A DNA stretch of 39,871 nt. Source: Pseudomonadota bacterium. GTDB lineage: Bacteria > Pseudomonadota > Alphaproteobacteria > Rhizobiales > Xanthobacteraceae. The notes under the pieces are model-generated. The model searched no databases. It was given only the letters and a program-made list of their open reading frames with translations, and was not told the DNA's origin. Location of the stretch: positions 1 to 39,871 of the forward strand of contig JAJYAH010000003.1 in NCBI GenBank assembly GCA_021779635.1, read 5' to 3'. Both the position numbers and the translations under genes were made by a program. Positions 8,374 through 16,997 of the stretch are shown piece by piece (position 1 is the first letter of the stretch; each line of letters begins with the position of its first letter).

Positions 8374-8760
8374 GCGCACGTCACGGACGTTCGGTGCGGG
8401 ATGCGGTGGACGCGACGGCGACGCAAGACGAGCGGCGCTCACGCGGACGGCGAAGTCGTGTGGTCCTGACGCCCCGACGCTGGCGTCAAGTTTCGCGGGT
8501 GTAACTCGCGAGGCGACGGTGGCAAGAAAGCCCGGTCACCGGGGAGATCACGAAGGAAACCGTTAAAACCATTGCGCAGGGAAGGCCGGGCGTTTCCGGC
8601 GTACCTGTGGTGACTAACGCGTGTGCTTTCTACACACCACACGCGGCCGCGGGTGCAACGGGCACCCGGCTTTCCCTGCGCCCTCTGTTTTTCGAGGGCA
8701 ACGTTGACGCAACCTCGGGCGCGATCCGCGCCGCGGGAATGCGGAGGTGTGCCGTGACGT
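8374..8760. repeat. Highly structured intergenic repeat, possibly a non-coding RNA element
   Basis: This non-coding stretch contains nested palindromes: CCCGGT/ACCGGG at 8531-8543; a 17-base arm at 8574-8590 complementary to 8665-8681 with a single G-U pair; CGCGTGTG/CACACGCG at 8618-8625/8638-8645 inside it; GGGTGC/GCACCC at 8651-8667; and CCCTC/GAGGG at 8681-8698. I recall closely similar sequence in many Bradyrhizobium and Rhodopseudomonas genomes, where its translations are annotated as unrelated hypothetical proteins. The short open frames here look like such artefacts. The outer limits given are approximate. Confidence 0.6.
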
Positions 8761-8828
8761 CATTGCGACGTTGGAAGCGTCGCGCTCCCTGGCTTTTTGA
8801 AATTCGATTCCAAAAAACGCGCGGCCAG

Positions 8829-9458
8829 CTAAATCCCGAGCGCGGCCAACGCGGCGGCGACGTCGGCGGAAGATTTGACGTGAACGGCTAAAAGTCCCCG
8901 TGCCATCGCACCTTCTATGTTCTCGGCCAGATCGTCGAAGAACACGATGCGTTCCGCCGGTACGCCGATCGCGTTGACAACATGATCATAGGCGGCGGCG
9001 TCGGGTTTCCGAAGCCCGATCGCCGAGGACAGATAGAGTTCGCGGAAATGACCGAGCACGTCGGCATACTTTCCCGAGAAATATTCGACGTGGGCGCTGT
9101 TGGTATTCGAGAAGGCGTAAAGTGGCAGGCGTTGCGCAGCACGCGCCAGGAGCTTGGCAATGCCGGGCATTTCGCCCGCGAAGATCGCGTTCCAGCCTTC
9201 CAGGAACTGGGCATCGGAGATGCCGATGCCAAGCGAGGCGCGCAAACTGTCAAAATAGGCTTCGTCGGAGATCTTGCCGATCTCGTGATGCCGGTAGACC
9301 TCGTCGCGCACGAAGCGCTCGACGATGTCGGACGGCTCGCAGCCGGCGTGACCGGCCCAGCAGTGAAGCGTCCTGTTGAAATCAATATCGATCACCACGC
9401 GACCGAGATCGAACAGCAGCGCGTCGGCAGTGCCGGGCGAGAGCAGGGGCGTGGTCAT
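8829..9458 (-). CDS. HAD superfamily hydrolase, YihX-like sugar-phosphate phosphatase
   Basis: A 209-residue HAD subfamily IA protein. Motif I is LLFDLGRVVIDIDFNRTL with nucleophile Asp17; the second acidic position is glycine (DLG), as in E. coli YihX, an alpha-glucose-1-phosphate phosphatase whose N-terminus (FDLGNVIVDIDFNR) it closely resembles. Motif II is FSNTNSAH, motif III the lysine in LRKPDAAAYDHV, and motif IV IVFFDDLAENIEGA. All needed catalytic residues are present. The ATG at 9458 lies 17 bases beyond the stop of the hydroxy-acid oxidase gene on the same strand, so the two form an operon. The substrate is inferred only by similarity. Confidence 0.9.
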   Translation of the reverse strand: MTTPLLSPGTADALLFDLGRVVIDIDFNRTLHCWAGHAGCEPSDIVERFVRDEVYRHHEIGKISDEAYFDSLRASLGIGISDAQFLEGWNAIFAGEMPGIAKLLARAAQRLPLYAFSNTNSAHVEYFSGKYADVLGHFRELYLSSAIGLRKPDAAAYDHVVNAIGVPAERIVFFDDLAENIEGAMARGLLAVHVKSSADVAAALAALGI

Positions 9459-9474
9459 TGCGCAGGTGCCGCCC

Positions 9475-10608
9475 TCAATACCGATACGGCTCGATGTCGA
9501 GCAGCGGGAAGGCGCTGAAAACATGGGGCAGGTTGGTCGGTGTGGCCGCATACAGGTAGGATTTGTCGAGTCCGGCGAAATTCTGCACGCCGAGCAGGCC
9601 GAGGCACCGGATCACCTCGTCTTCCAGCAATTCGAGCATCCGCACGATTCCCTCCTCACCTGCTGCGGCGAGCGCCCAGCATTGCAGGCGGCCGATGCCG
9701 ACGAGATCGGCGCCCGCCGCGATCGCCTTGACGATATCGGTGCCGCGGCAGAACGAGCCGTCGACCATGATCCCGGCGCGGCCGGCGACGGCGGCGACGA
9801 TCTCGGGCAGTATCTGCATGGCGCCGCGGCCGTGGTCGAGCTGGCGTCCGCCGTGATTGGAAACATAGATCCACTCGACCCCATGATCGAGCGCAATGAC
9901 GGCATCTTCAGCGGTGGCGATTCCCTTGGTGACCAGCGGAATCCTGTACTTGTCCTTGATCAGTTTGACGGTTCGCCACTCGAGTCCCATCTGGAATTCG
10001 CCGCCGCTGACGCGCAGACGGCTGGCGCGCACATAACGCTTGGCGATATCCCGTTCACGCCGGCTGTAATGCGCAGTGTCGACGGTCAGGCAGAACGCGG
10101 TATATCCGCATGCGATCGCCCGGCTGACCTGATCCTCGACGAAGGCGTCGTCGCCGCGGACATAGAGCTGGTACATGCGCATCGCGTCCGGCGCGGCCTC
10201 GGCGACTTTCTCCAGCCCGGGCTCGGACACAGAGCTCACCATGTGAGCGGCGCCGAAGCGGCCCGCTCCGCGCACGACGCTTGCGGCGCTGCCAGGATCG
10301 AACGTCTCCAGCGCGCCGACCGGCGCCAGCACCACCGGCAAACGCAATTTGCGACCGAACGTCTCGACCGACGCGTCGACCCTGCTGACGTCGCGCAGCA
10401 CGCGCGGCCGGAATGCAATCTCGTCAAGTGCCATCCGGTTGCGGCGCAGGGTGGTCTCGGTCTCGGCGGCCCCGACAATGTAGTCCCAGGCATTCTGGTT
10501 GAGGTTGATCCGCGCCTTGCGCACGAGTTCGTGAAGGTTCTGGAACTCTTCGGCGCTCGCGCCGAGTTCAACGCTGGCCGCCGGCCGGATCGGTGTCGCG
10601 TCGTTCAT
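9475..10608 (-). CDS. FMN-dependent alpha-hydroxy-acid oxidase/dehydrogenase
   Basis: A 377-residue TIM-barrel flavoprotein of the glycolate oxidase/L-lactate dehydrogenase family, which oxidises L-2-hydroxy acids to 2-keto acids. Visible family residues are Tyr43 (WDYIVGAAETET), the flavin region LPVVLAPVGALETFDPG, LTVDTAHYSRRERD, the lysine in LVTKGI (Lys228), and the catalytic His252 with Arg255 in VSNHGGRQLDHGRG. The ATG at 10608 follows a GGAGG ribosome site by five bases; upstream in-frame sequence is not part of the gene. No transmembrane segment is visible. It is followed by the HAD gene and divergent from the YbhB-type gene. The exact substrate is unknown. Confidence 0.92.
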   Translation of the reverse strand: MNDATPIRPAASVELGASAEEFQNLHELVRKARINLNQNAWDYIVGAAETETTLRRNRMALDEIAFRPRVLRDVSRVDASVETFGRKLRLPVVLAPVGALETFDPGSAASVVRGAGRFGAAHMVSSVSEPGLEKVAEAAPDAMRMYQLYVRGDDAFVEDQVSRAIACGYTAFCLTVDTAHYSRRERDIAKRYVRASRLRVSGGEFQMGLEWRTVKLIKDKYRIPLVTKGIATAEDAVIALDHGVEWIYVSNHGGRQLDHGRGAMQILPEIVAAVAGRAGIMVDGSFCRGTDIVKAIAAGADLVGIGRLQCWALAAAGEEGIVRMLELLEDEVIRCLGLLGVQNFAGLDKSYLYAATPTNLPHVFSAFPLLDIEPYRY

Positions 10609-10751
10609 GATGTCCTCCCGGGAATGCGTGGCGGCTTTGCTTGGTCTTTCGCCTATCGCTTCCGGAGCTTCCACGCCATCCCGAAAATTGCTATGGCAGG
10701 TATCAGCGGGACGAGGTCAGAAATCCCCGTTCACCGAAGGGGAGGAATATC

Positions 10752-11318
10752 ATGAAAAGAATCGGGATTTGGATTGCAGCGCTTGGCATAGGCGCGTTGG
10801 GCGCAAGTGCGGCGAATGCGGCGGGCTTGACCTTGACCAGCGCCGACATCAAGGAAGGCAGCAGCATTGTCAATGAGCAGGTGTTCAAGGGTTTCGGCTG
10901 CACCGGCGGCAACCTCTCGCCGGCATTGAGCTGGAGCGGCGCGCCGGCCGCGACCAAGAGCTTCGCGGTCAGCATCTATGATCCGGATGCGCCGACCGGC
11001 AGCGGCTGGTGGCACTGGGTTGTGTTCAATATTCCGGCCGGCACGACGTCGTTGCCCAAGGGCGCTGGCGATGCGGCGAAGAAGCTGATGCCCGCGGGCG
11101 CGATCCAGAGCCGGACCGATTTTGGCACCGGTGGATATGGCGGGCCTTGCCCGCCGGCGGGCGACAAGCCGCATCACTACCAGATCACGGTTTTTGCGGT
11201 GGACGTCGACAAGCTGCCGGACGCAACGAGCGATGCGGCTTCCGCCGCGCTGGTCGGCTTCGATCTGCACTTCCACACGCTGGCGAAGGCGACGTTGACT
11301 GGCCTCTACGGCCGCTGA
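10752..11318 (+). CDS. YbhB/YbcL family Raf-kinase-inhibitor-like protein, exported
   Basis: A 188-residue protein with a cleavable signal peptide (MKRIGIWIAALGIGALGAS, predicted cut after the AANA near residue 23), so it should be periplasmic. The mature part is a phosphatidylethanolamine-binding-protein fold with the family motifs FGCTGGNLSPALSWSGAP, SIYDPDAPTGSGWWHWVVFN and GYGGPCPPAGDKPHHY. Bacterial members have no settled function. The ATG at 10752 has a GGAGG site six bases upstream. It is transcribed away from the hydroxy-acid oxidase gene, sharing a 140-base divergent region. Confidence 0.92.
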   Translation: MKRIGIWIAALGIGALGASAANAAGLTLTSADIKEGSSIVNEQVFKGFGCTGGNLSPALSWSGAPAATKSFAVSIYDPDAPTGSGWWHWVVFNIPAGTTSLPKGAGDAAKKLMPAGAIQSRTDFGTGGYGGPCPPAGDKPHHYQITVFAVDVDKLPDATSDAASAALVGFDLHFHTLAKATLTGLYGR

Positions 11319-11530
11319 ACTTCGCCGCCCGCGACCAGTCGCCGTTCGACCGATCGCCGGTCGGCGGCTGTCGTGCAGCTTCGAGTCGCACGGCGGGCGA
11401 GTTACAAATTGGACAGGAAGCGGATTCCCGCTTTGCCGAGGTCGCGGTGCGCGTATATCGTTGGCGTTCGGCAGAACACCGCCGGCACCCTGCCGGGAGA
11501 CGGTATTTCGTGCCGAACAGGCGATGAATC

Positions 11531-12703
11531 ATGTCCGGGATGCTGCTGTTTTCACCGCTGACGATTCGGGGCATCGAGTTGCGCAACCGCATCGTGGTGC
11601 CGCCGATGCACCAGTATTCCGCGGTGAAAGGCTTTCCGACCGACTGGCATCTGATGAACGCCGGGAAGTTCGCGGCGGGCGGTGCCGGCCTCGTGGTTGT
11701 TGAATCCACCAAGGTCGAGCGGCGCGGTTGCGGCACCGTGGGCGACCTCGGAATCTGGGATGACGCCTTCGTTGAGCCGTTGAAGCGCCTGGTCAAGTTC
11801 ATCAAGCAGCAGAACTCGGTTGCCGGAATCCAGCTCGGTCATTCCGGCCGCAAGGCGCGAGCCGCCCGTCCGTGGGAAGGCGACGGGCCGCTGCAGCGAA
11901 TGCCCGAGATCGACGATTGGGACGCCTGGCAGCCGGTGGCGCCGAGCGCGATCGCGCATAGCGAGAAATGGCCGGTGCCGAAAGCGCTGGAGCGGCACGA
12001 GGTAAAGGACCTGGTGCAGGCCTGGGGTCATGCCGCGCGGCGTGCCGATGAAGCCGGCTTCGATGTGCTCGAACTTCATGGCGCGCATGGCTATCTCGTG
12101 CATCAGTTCCTGTCCGAACGGTCCAATCAGCGCACCGACGAATATGGCGGCTCGGAAGCCAACCGGACGCGCTTCATCACCGAAATCACCGAAGCCGTGC
12201 GCGCGCACTGGCCGGACCACAAGCCATTATTCGTTCGGCTGTCGGTGGAGGACAGCGCCGGGTGGGGGCCGGAACAAAGCGCGCGGCTGGCGAAAATTCT
12301 CAAAGGCAAAGGCGTCGATGTCATCGACTGTTCGTCCGGCGGCATCACGGAACTGGCGCCGATCCTGGGACGGGAAATCAGGTACAGCTATCAGGTGCCG
12401 TTGTCCGAGCACGTCCGCCGCCATGCCGACATCATGACGATGGCAGTCGGACTGATCATTCATGGCGATCAGGCCGAGCGAATTTTGCGCGACGGCCAGG
12501 CCGATCTGATCGCGGTTGGGCGCGAAATCCTCAACAATCCGAACTGGCCGATGGATGCCGCGCTGAAACTCGGCGTTGACGGTCCGTTCCGGAACGTCCC
12601 GCCGCAGTTTGGCTATTGGTTAGGCACCCGCGCCAAGCGCGGTTTCGGTACCCAGCCCTCAACATGGCAGAACGGCCTCAATGACACCAGAAAGGTGTTG
12701 TGA
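11531..12703 (+). CDS. Old yellow enzyme family NADH:flavin oxidoreductase
   Basis: A 390-residue FMN TIM-barrel ene-reductase. The opening LLFSPLTIRGIELRNRIVVPP, the substrate-binding His183/His186 pair (ELHGAHGYLVHQFLS), LGHSGRKA and RSNQRTDEYGGS place it with the YqjM/XenA group. At the position where YqjM has the redox-tuning cysteine (PMCMY) this protein has PPMHQYS, with histidine. The C-terminal phosphate-binding part is GLIIHGDQAE...ADLIAVGREILNNPNWP. It should reduce activated C=C bonds with NAD(P)H; the natural substrate is unknown. It is followed after 85 bases by the S41 protease gene in the same direction. Confidence 0.92.
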   Translation: MSGMLLFSPLTIRGIELRNRIVVPPMHQYSAVKGFPTDWHLMNAGKFAAGGAGLVVVESTKVERRGCGTVGDLGIWDDAFVEPLKRLVKFIKQQNSVAGIQLGHSGRKARAARPWEGDGPLQRMPEIDDWDAWQPVAPSAIAHSEKWPVPKALERHEVKDLVQAWGHAARRADEAGFDVLELHGAHGYLVHQFLSERSNQRTDEYGGSEANRTRFITEITEAVRAHWPDHKPLFVRLSVEDSAGWGPEQSARLAKILKGKGVDVIDCSSGGITELAPILGREIRYSYQVPLSEHVRRHADIMTMAVGLIIHGDQAERILRDGQADLIAVGREILNNPNWPMDAALKLGVDGPFRNVPPQFGYWLGTRAKRGFGTQPSTWQNGLNDTRKVL

Positions 12704-12788
12704 AGTTGTCGTCGAGTTCCACGCGGCAAGACGCCTGACTAACCGGCCCATGGTGGGCAGCAACTGACAGCGAGAAGGTTCGCGAACA

Positions 12789-14126
12789 ATGCGCAAGAAT
12801 TCCCTCTTTTTCCTCGGCGCGGTAGCAGGTACCTGCCTGACCCTTCTGGTCACCGGGCCTCGGGATCAGTTCTGGATCGCCGCCGCCAGGGCCGCTGCCA
12901 GCGCCGATAATACCTTTTCGCAGCTCAACCTGTTTGGCGAGGTATTCGAACGGATCAGATCCGATTACGTCGAAAAGCCGGATGACGCCAAGCTTGTCGA
13001 GGGTGCCATCAGCGGCATGGTCGCGGCACTCGATCCCCATTCGCGCTACATGAACGAGCAGGCCTGGCGTGAAATGCAGGAGACCACCCACGGCGAGTTC
13101 GGCGGGCTTGGTATCGAGGTGACGATGGAGGACGGCCTGATCAAGGTGGTCTCGCCCATTGACGATACGCCGGCAGCCAAGGCCGGCATCCTGTCAGGCG
13201 ACCTGATCGCCTATATCGATGACGAAGCGGTCCAGGGGCTCACATTGGAGCAGGCCGTGAACAGGATGAAGGGCCCGATCAACACGAAAACCCGGCTAAA
13301 AATCATCCGCAAGGGTGCGGACCAACCGATCGATGTTTCGCTGGTGCGCGAAGTCATCCGGGTCCGTCCGGTCACCTACCACACCGACGGCGGTGACATC
13401 GGCTATATCCGGATCAGTTCGTTCAACGAACAGACCACCGAAGGACTGAAAAAGGCCCTCGGCGACATATCGAAACAGATACCGCCGGAGAAATTGGCCG
13501 GCTATGTCCTCGACCTGCGCAACAATCCGGGTGGATTGCTGGATGAGGCCGTCTCTGTGTCCAGCGCTTTCCTGGCACGCGGTGAAGTGGTCTCGACGCG
13601 GGGCCGCACCCCGGAGGAAACCCAGCGTTTCACCGCGCATGGCGGCGATCTCACCAAGGGCAAGCCGCTGGTTGTATTGATCAATGGCGGGTCGGCATCC
13701 GCTTCGGAGATCGTGGCCGGCGCCTTGCATGATCACAAGCGCGCGACCCTCATCGGAACCCGCTCGTTCGGCAAGGGCTCGGTGCAGACGATTATTCCGC
13801 TCGGCACCGGCAATGGCGCACTGGCGCTCACCACCGCGCGCTATTTTACGCCGTCCGGCCATTCGATCCAGGCCAAGGGCATCACGCCCGACATCGAGGT
13901 GTTGCAGGACGTGCCTGACGAATTGAAGGCCCGCGCGGATACCAAGGGCGAGGCGTCCATGCGCGGCCATCTATCGGCCGAAGGTGCCGAGCAGACCGGC
14001 TCGCAAGCATACGTTCCGCCGGTGGAAAAGGACGACAAGGCGCTTGCCGCGGCTTTCAACCTGCTGCGCGGCGTCACCGTCAATGCGGGTGTCCCATCGT
14101 CTCCGAAGGCGGCGATTCCGAACTAG
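12789..14126 (+). CDS. S41 family C-terminal processing peptidase (CtpA-like)
   Basis: A 445-residue exported protease. An N-terminal hydrophobic segment (SLFFLGAVAGTCLTLLVTG) serves as signal or anchor. It is followed by the S41 N-terminal helix region, a PDZ domain around residues 100-180 (GLGIEVTMEDGLIKVVSPID, DDTPAAKAGILSGDLI) and the protease core. The catalytic dyad is Ser304 (GGSASASEI) and Lys329 (SFGKGSVQT), spaced 25 residues as in the family. The C-terminal 70 residues are variable. Ctp proteases trim or degrade periplasmic proteins after C-terminal recognition. Bacteria of this group usually carry more than one ctpA paralogue, so I give no symbol. It converges with the GGDEF-EAL gene. 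Confidence 0.94.
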   Translation: MRKNSLFFLGAVAGTCLTLLVTGPRDQFWIAAARAAASADNTFSQLNLFGEVFERIRSDYVEKPDDAKLVEGAISGMVAALDPHSRYMNEQAWREMQETTHGEFGGLGIEVTMEDGLIKVVSPIDDTPAAKAGILSGDLIAYIDDEAVQGLTLEQAVNRMKGPINTKTRLKIIRKGADQPIDVSLVREVIRVRPVTYHTDGGDIGYIRISSFNEQTTEGLKKALGDISKQIPPEKLAGYVLDLRNNPGGLLDEAVSVSSAFLARGEVVSTRGRTPEETQRFTAHGGDLTKGKPLVVLINGGSASASEIVAGALHDHKRATLIGTRSFGKGSVQTIIPLGTGNGALALTTARYFTPSGHSIQAKGITPDIEVLQDVPDELKARADTKGEASMRGHLSAEGAEQTGSQAYVPPVEKDDKALAAAFNLLRGVTVNAGVPSSPKAAIPN

Positions 14127-14154
14127 ATCTGCATTACGACAAGCGACAGGTTCA

Positions 14155-14182
14155 ATCGGGGCGGCCAGCAAGCCGCCCCGAT
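14155..14182. terminator. Bidirectional terminator hairpin between the S41 protease and GGDEF-EAL genes
   Basis: ATCGGGGCGGC, loop CAGCAA, GCCGCCCCGAT: a perfect 11-base-pair stem in the 67-base gap between two convergent genes. The right side has a short TGTGTT tract. The position and strength fit a shared terminator. Confidence 0.75.
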
Positions 14183-14193
14183 GTGTTCAGGAC

Positions 14194-16866
14194 TCAGGCC
14201 ACGGCCGCTGGTTTATGCCGGTGCGAGAAGAACAGTTGCCTGATCTCCGCCGCCGGTTTTGCCTGGCTGAACAGGTAGCCCTGCATTTCGGTACAGCCCA
14301 GCGTTCGAAGCAATTCCATCTGCTGTTTTGTCTCAACGCCTTCAGCCGTCGCCGTCATGTGGCGCGCCGCGGCGATATTCACCACCGCCTGCACGATGCA
14401 GGAGGACCCGTCCGGTTCAGCGATGTCGTCGACGAAGCAGCGGTCGATCTTGATCTTGTCAAACGGGAACCGCTGCAGGTAGCTCAGCGAGGAATATCCG
14501 GTGCCGAAATCGTCCAGTGCGATGCGCACGCCGATTGCGCGAAGCTGGTGCAGGACGGCGAGTGCGGCTTCATCATCGCGGATCAGGACCGCTTCGGTGA
14601 TCTCCAGTTCCAGCCGGCTTGCCGGAAGACCCGACGCCGCAAGCGCTGCCAGGATCTTCAGCGCCAGGGTGCCGCTCTTGAACTGAACCGGCGAGACGTT
14701 GACCGCAAGCCTGATGTCATCCGGCCATGTCGTGGCTTCCGCACAGGCCGTCATCAGCACCCATTCGCCAAGCTGATTGATCAGACCGGTCTCTTCTGCG
14801 ATCGGAATGAACTCGGCGGGCGAAATCATGCCGCGCTCTGAATGGCGCCAGCGCAGCAGGGCTTCGCAGCCGGTGATCCTGTTGTCTCGCAAACTGACAC
14901 AAGGCTGGTAGTAAACTTCCAGCGCGCCGTCCGCTATCGCCTGGCGCAGATCCACTTCCAGCACGTGGCGGGCCTTAACCTGCGCTTCCATGTCCGGCTT
15001 GAAGAAGCAATAGGTCCGGCGTCCGGCGGATTTGGCGGCATACATTGCCAGATCCGCGTTCTTCAGCAACTGATCCAGATTCGTGCTGGGCCCCGAAGCC
15101 AGAGCGACGCCGATGCTCGCATCCGTGGTGATGAGATGACTGGCGCACTCATAGGGCTGCCGGATCGCCCGATAGATTCGTTCCACCAGATGCGTCGTCT
15201 CGGATGGGTTCCTTACCGCGGTCTGAATGACTGCAAATTCGTCACCACCTAAACGGGCCGCCAGATCGGTCTCCCGGAGGCAACCGCGCAGGCGGCCGGC
15301 CACCGCTTTCAGGAGTTCGTCGCCGATCGAGTGTCCCAGAGCGTCATTGACGCTCTTGAATTCGTCGATGTCGATGTACAGAACCGCCAATTGTTCGCCA
15401 AATTGAACCTGCTTCAGAGCATGTTCGAGTTGCTGTCGAAACAATACCCGATTGGGCAAGTCGGTAAGCGCGTCGTAATGCGCCAGATGGGCGATTTGCT
15501 CTTCCGAGCGTTTGCGCTCGGTGATATCTTCGATCGTTGCCACCCAGCCGCCGGATTCCAGCGGTTGGTTGATGATCTGGATCGCTCTGCCGTCTGGGGC
15601 CTCTGTGACTTGGCGAGTGACTTTCCCGAGCGCCACATTACGCATGATTGCGTTGCAGAATTCATCGACGTCGCCGTCGAAAGAGCCGGTCTCCTTCCGA
15701 TGCGCGATCAGATCCTGCATGAAGTGGCCCGGCTTGGCTACCTCCGGCGACAACCTGAACATCTCAATGTAGCGCTTGTTGCAAACCGTGATCCGTGCAG
15801 CTTTGTCATAAACAATAAGGCCTTGCGGAATATTGTTGACGGCGACGTCGAGACGCTGTTTTTCCATTTGATGTTGCTGCGACAACCTGCGGACGACGAA
15901 AAACAGCATGGCTGCGATCACGAGCACCGAGAGGCCGGCGGCGGCGATCAGATAGCTGATTTGTTCGCGCCAATTGGCCAGTGCAGCCGATACCGTCGTG
16001 GTCGCAATGATGACGATCGGGAAGCCGGTCAATGCGCGAGCCGAGGCCAGTCGGCTTAGCCCGTCGATCGCGCCAGTTATGCGCGTCGTCCCATGGTCTG
16101 ACTTTGACAAGATCCGTTGGTTGACCGGAGCATTCTTGAAATTCAGTCCGATCATCGCCTGAACATGCGGATAGCGCCCCAGCAACGTTCCGTCGCGATG
16201 GAGCATTGCAATCGAGGCACCGTCTCCCAGCGCCAGCGATGCGAAGAATTTTTCAAAGCTGGCAGGCGTGATCGCTCGCGTGACGAGTCCCAGAAACTCG
16301 CCATTTGGCCCCGTGATCTTGTACGCGATGACGGTTGCCCAGTCCTTGGAGAAACGGCCTCGCACCAGTTCAATCGAAACCGGGGTTGCCGAGGGTCCCG
16401 ATTTGAAGGCCCTAAAGTAGGCTCGATCGGCGATTTTGATATCGGGAGGCGGCCAGCTCTCGGACGAATTGATCAGCATTCCGTCGGAATCAAACACGTT
16501 GGCGCCGGCGACATCGGAATGCCCGCCGACTTTGGCTTTCAATGCCTCGTGCGTTTCGAACGTAGACATTTGAGCCTTGAAATCGACCGGCGAGGTAATG
16601 CCGGCCGACCGGATTTGCGCGGCAATGTCTTCTTGAACGACGATGAAATCCGAGAGTTGCCGATCGAAATGGCGCGCCAGCAGCAATACGGTGTTTTCCA
16701 GTTCGCGCTCGGCGCTGCTGAGTGCGCGCTCGCGAAAATTGCCGGCCATGATCGTCGTGCCGATCGTGATTGCGGCGATCAGGAGCGCGCCGCCAAGGAT
16801 GAGCCAGCGGATCGGGTTGCCGCTAACGAAACGCTTGACGAAGGAGATGATCGCGGTTGCCTGCAT
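14194..16866 (-). CDS. Membrane GGDEF-EAL protein with extracytoplasmic sensor and PAS domain
   Basis: An 890-residue cyclic-di-GMP enzyme. Order: membrane segment about 18-42, a periplasmic Cache-like sensor region about 43-282, second membrane segment about 302-326, PAS about 335-449, GGDEF 455-620, EAL 632-880. The GGDEF site is intact (RLGGDEFAV, 540-544) and is preceded by an I-site RETD (531-534) at the canonical five-residue distance, suggesting product inhibition. The EAL residues are intact (CEALLRW, NVSPVQF, LEITEA, DDFGTGYSS, KIDRCFV, AEGVET). Both synthesis and hydrolysis are therefore possible, switched by the external ligand. The start is uncertain: a GTG at 16920 would add 18 residues. 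Confidence 0.93.
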   Translation of the reverse strand: MQATAIISFVKRFVSGNPIRWLILGGALLIAAITIGTTIMAGNFRERALSSAERELENTVLLLARHFDRQLSDFIVVQEDIAAQIRSAGITSPVDFKAQMSTFETHEALKAKVGGHSDVAGANVFDSDGMLINSSESWPPPDIKIADRAYFRAFKSGPSATPVSIELVRGRFSKDWATVIAYKITGPNGEFLGLVTRAITPASFEKFFASLALGDGASIAMLHRDGTLLGRYPHVQAMIGLNFKNAPVNQRILSKSDHGTTRITGAIDGLSRLASARALTGFPIVIIATTTVSAALANWREQISYLIAAAGLSVLVIAAMLFFVVRRLSQQHQMEKQRLDVAVNNIPQGLIVYDKAARITVCNKRYIEMFRLSPEVAKPGHFMQDLIAHRKETGSFDGDVDEFCNAIMRNVALGKVTRQVTEAPDGRAIQIINQPLESGGWVATIEDITERKRSEEQIAHLAHYDALTDLPNRVLFRQQLEHALKQVQFGEQLAVLYIDIDEFKSVNDALGHSIGDELLKAVAGRLRGCLRETDLAARLGGDEFAVIQTAVRNPSETTHLVERIYRAIRQPYECASHLITTDASIGVALASGPSTNLDQLLKNADLAMYAAKSAGRRTYCFFKPDMEAQVKARHVLEVDLRQAIADGALEVYYQPCVSLRDNRITGCEALLRWRHSERGMISPAEFIPIAEETGLINQLGEWVLMTACAEATTWPDDIRLAVNVSPVQFKSGTLALKILAALAASGLPASRLELEITEAVLIRDDEAALAVLHQLRAIGVRIALDDFGTGYSSLSYLQRFPFDKIKIDRCFVDDIAEPDGSSCIVQAVVNIAAARHMTATAEGVETKQQMELLRTLGCTEMQGYLFSQAKPAAEIRQLFFSHRHKPAAVA

Positions 16867-16961
16867 GAGTCTTGATCGTCGCCAGCTGCGCCAGAAGCAA
16901 ATTACCGCATCCTGGCTCACAGATAGCTAGCGCGCCGATATGGAAGTGGAGTTAGGAATCT

Positions 16962-16982
16962 GGGTTAATGAAGAATTAACCC
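16962..16982. terminator. Small hairpin after the MFS transporter gene
   Basis: GGGTTAAT, loop GAAGA, ATTAACCC: a perfect eight-base-pair stem 16 bases beyond the transporter stop codon on the minus strand and upstream of the GGDEF-EAL start. It lacks a following T run, so it could be a weak terminator, an mRNA 3'-end stabiliser or an operator for the next gene. Confidence 0.4.
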
Positions 16983-16997
16983 GCATCCGGATGTCGA

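Noticed and set aside
8051..8566. 171-codon open frame after vapC
   Set aside because: It overlaps the vapC end, crosses two repeat elements and looks like the spurious proteins annotated from such repeats.
8607..8891. 94-codon open frame in the vapC-HAD gap
   Set aside because: It is a translation of the structured repeat and overlaps the end of the HAD gene; no ribosome site or protein-like composition.
13296..13970. 224-codon minus-strand frame inside the S41 protease gene
   Set aside because: Antisense shadow of a well-conserved protease with no independent motif.
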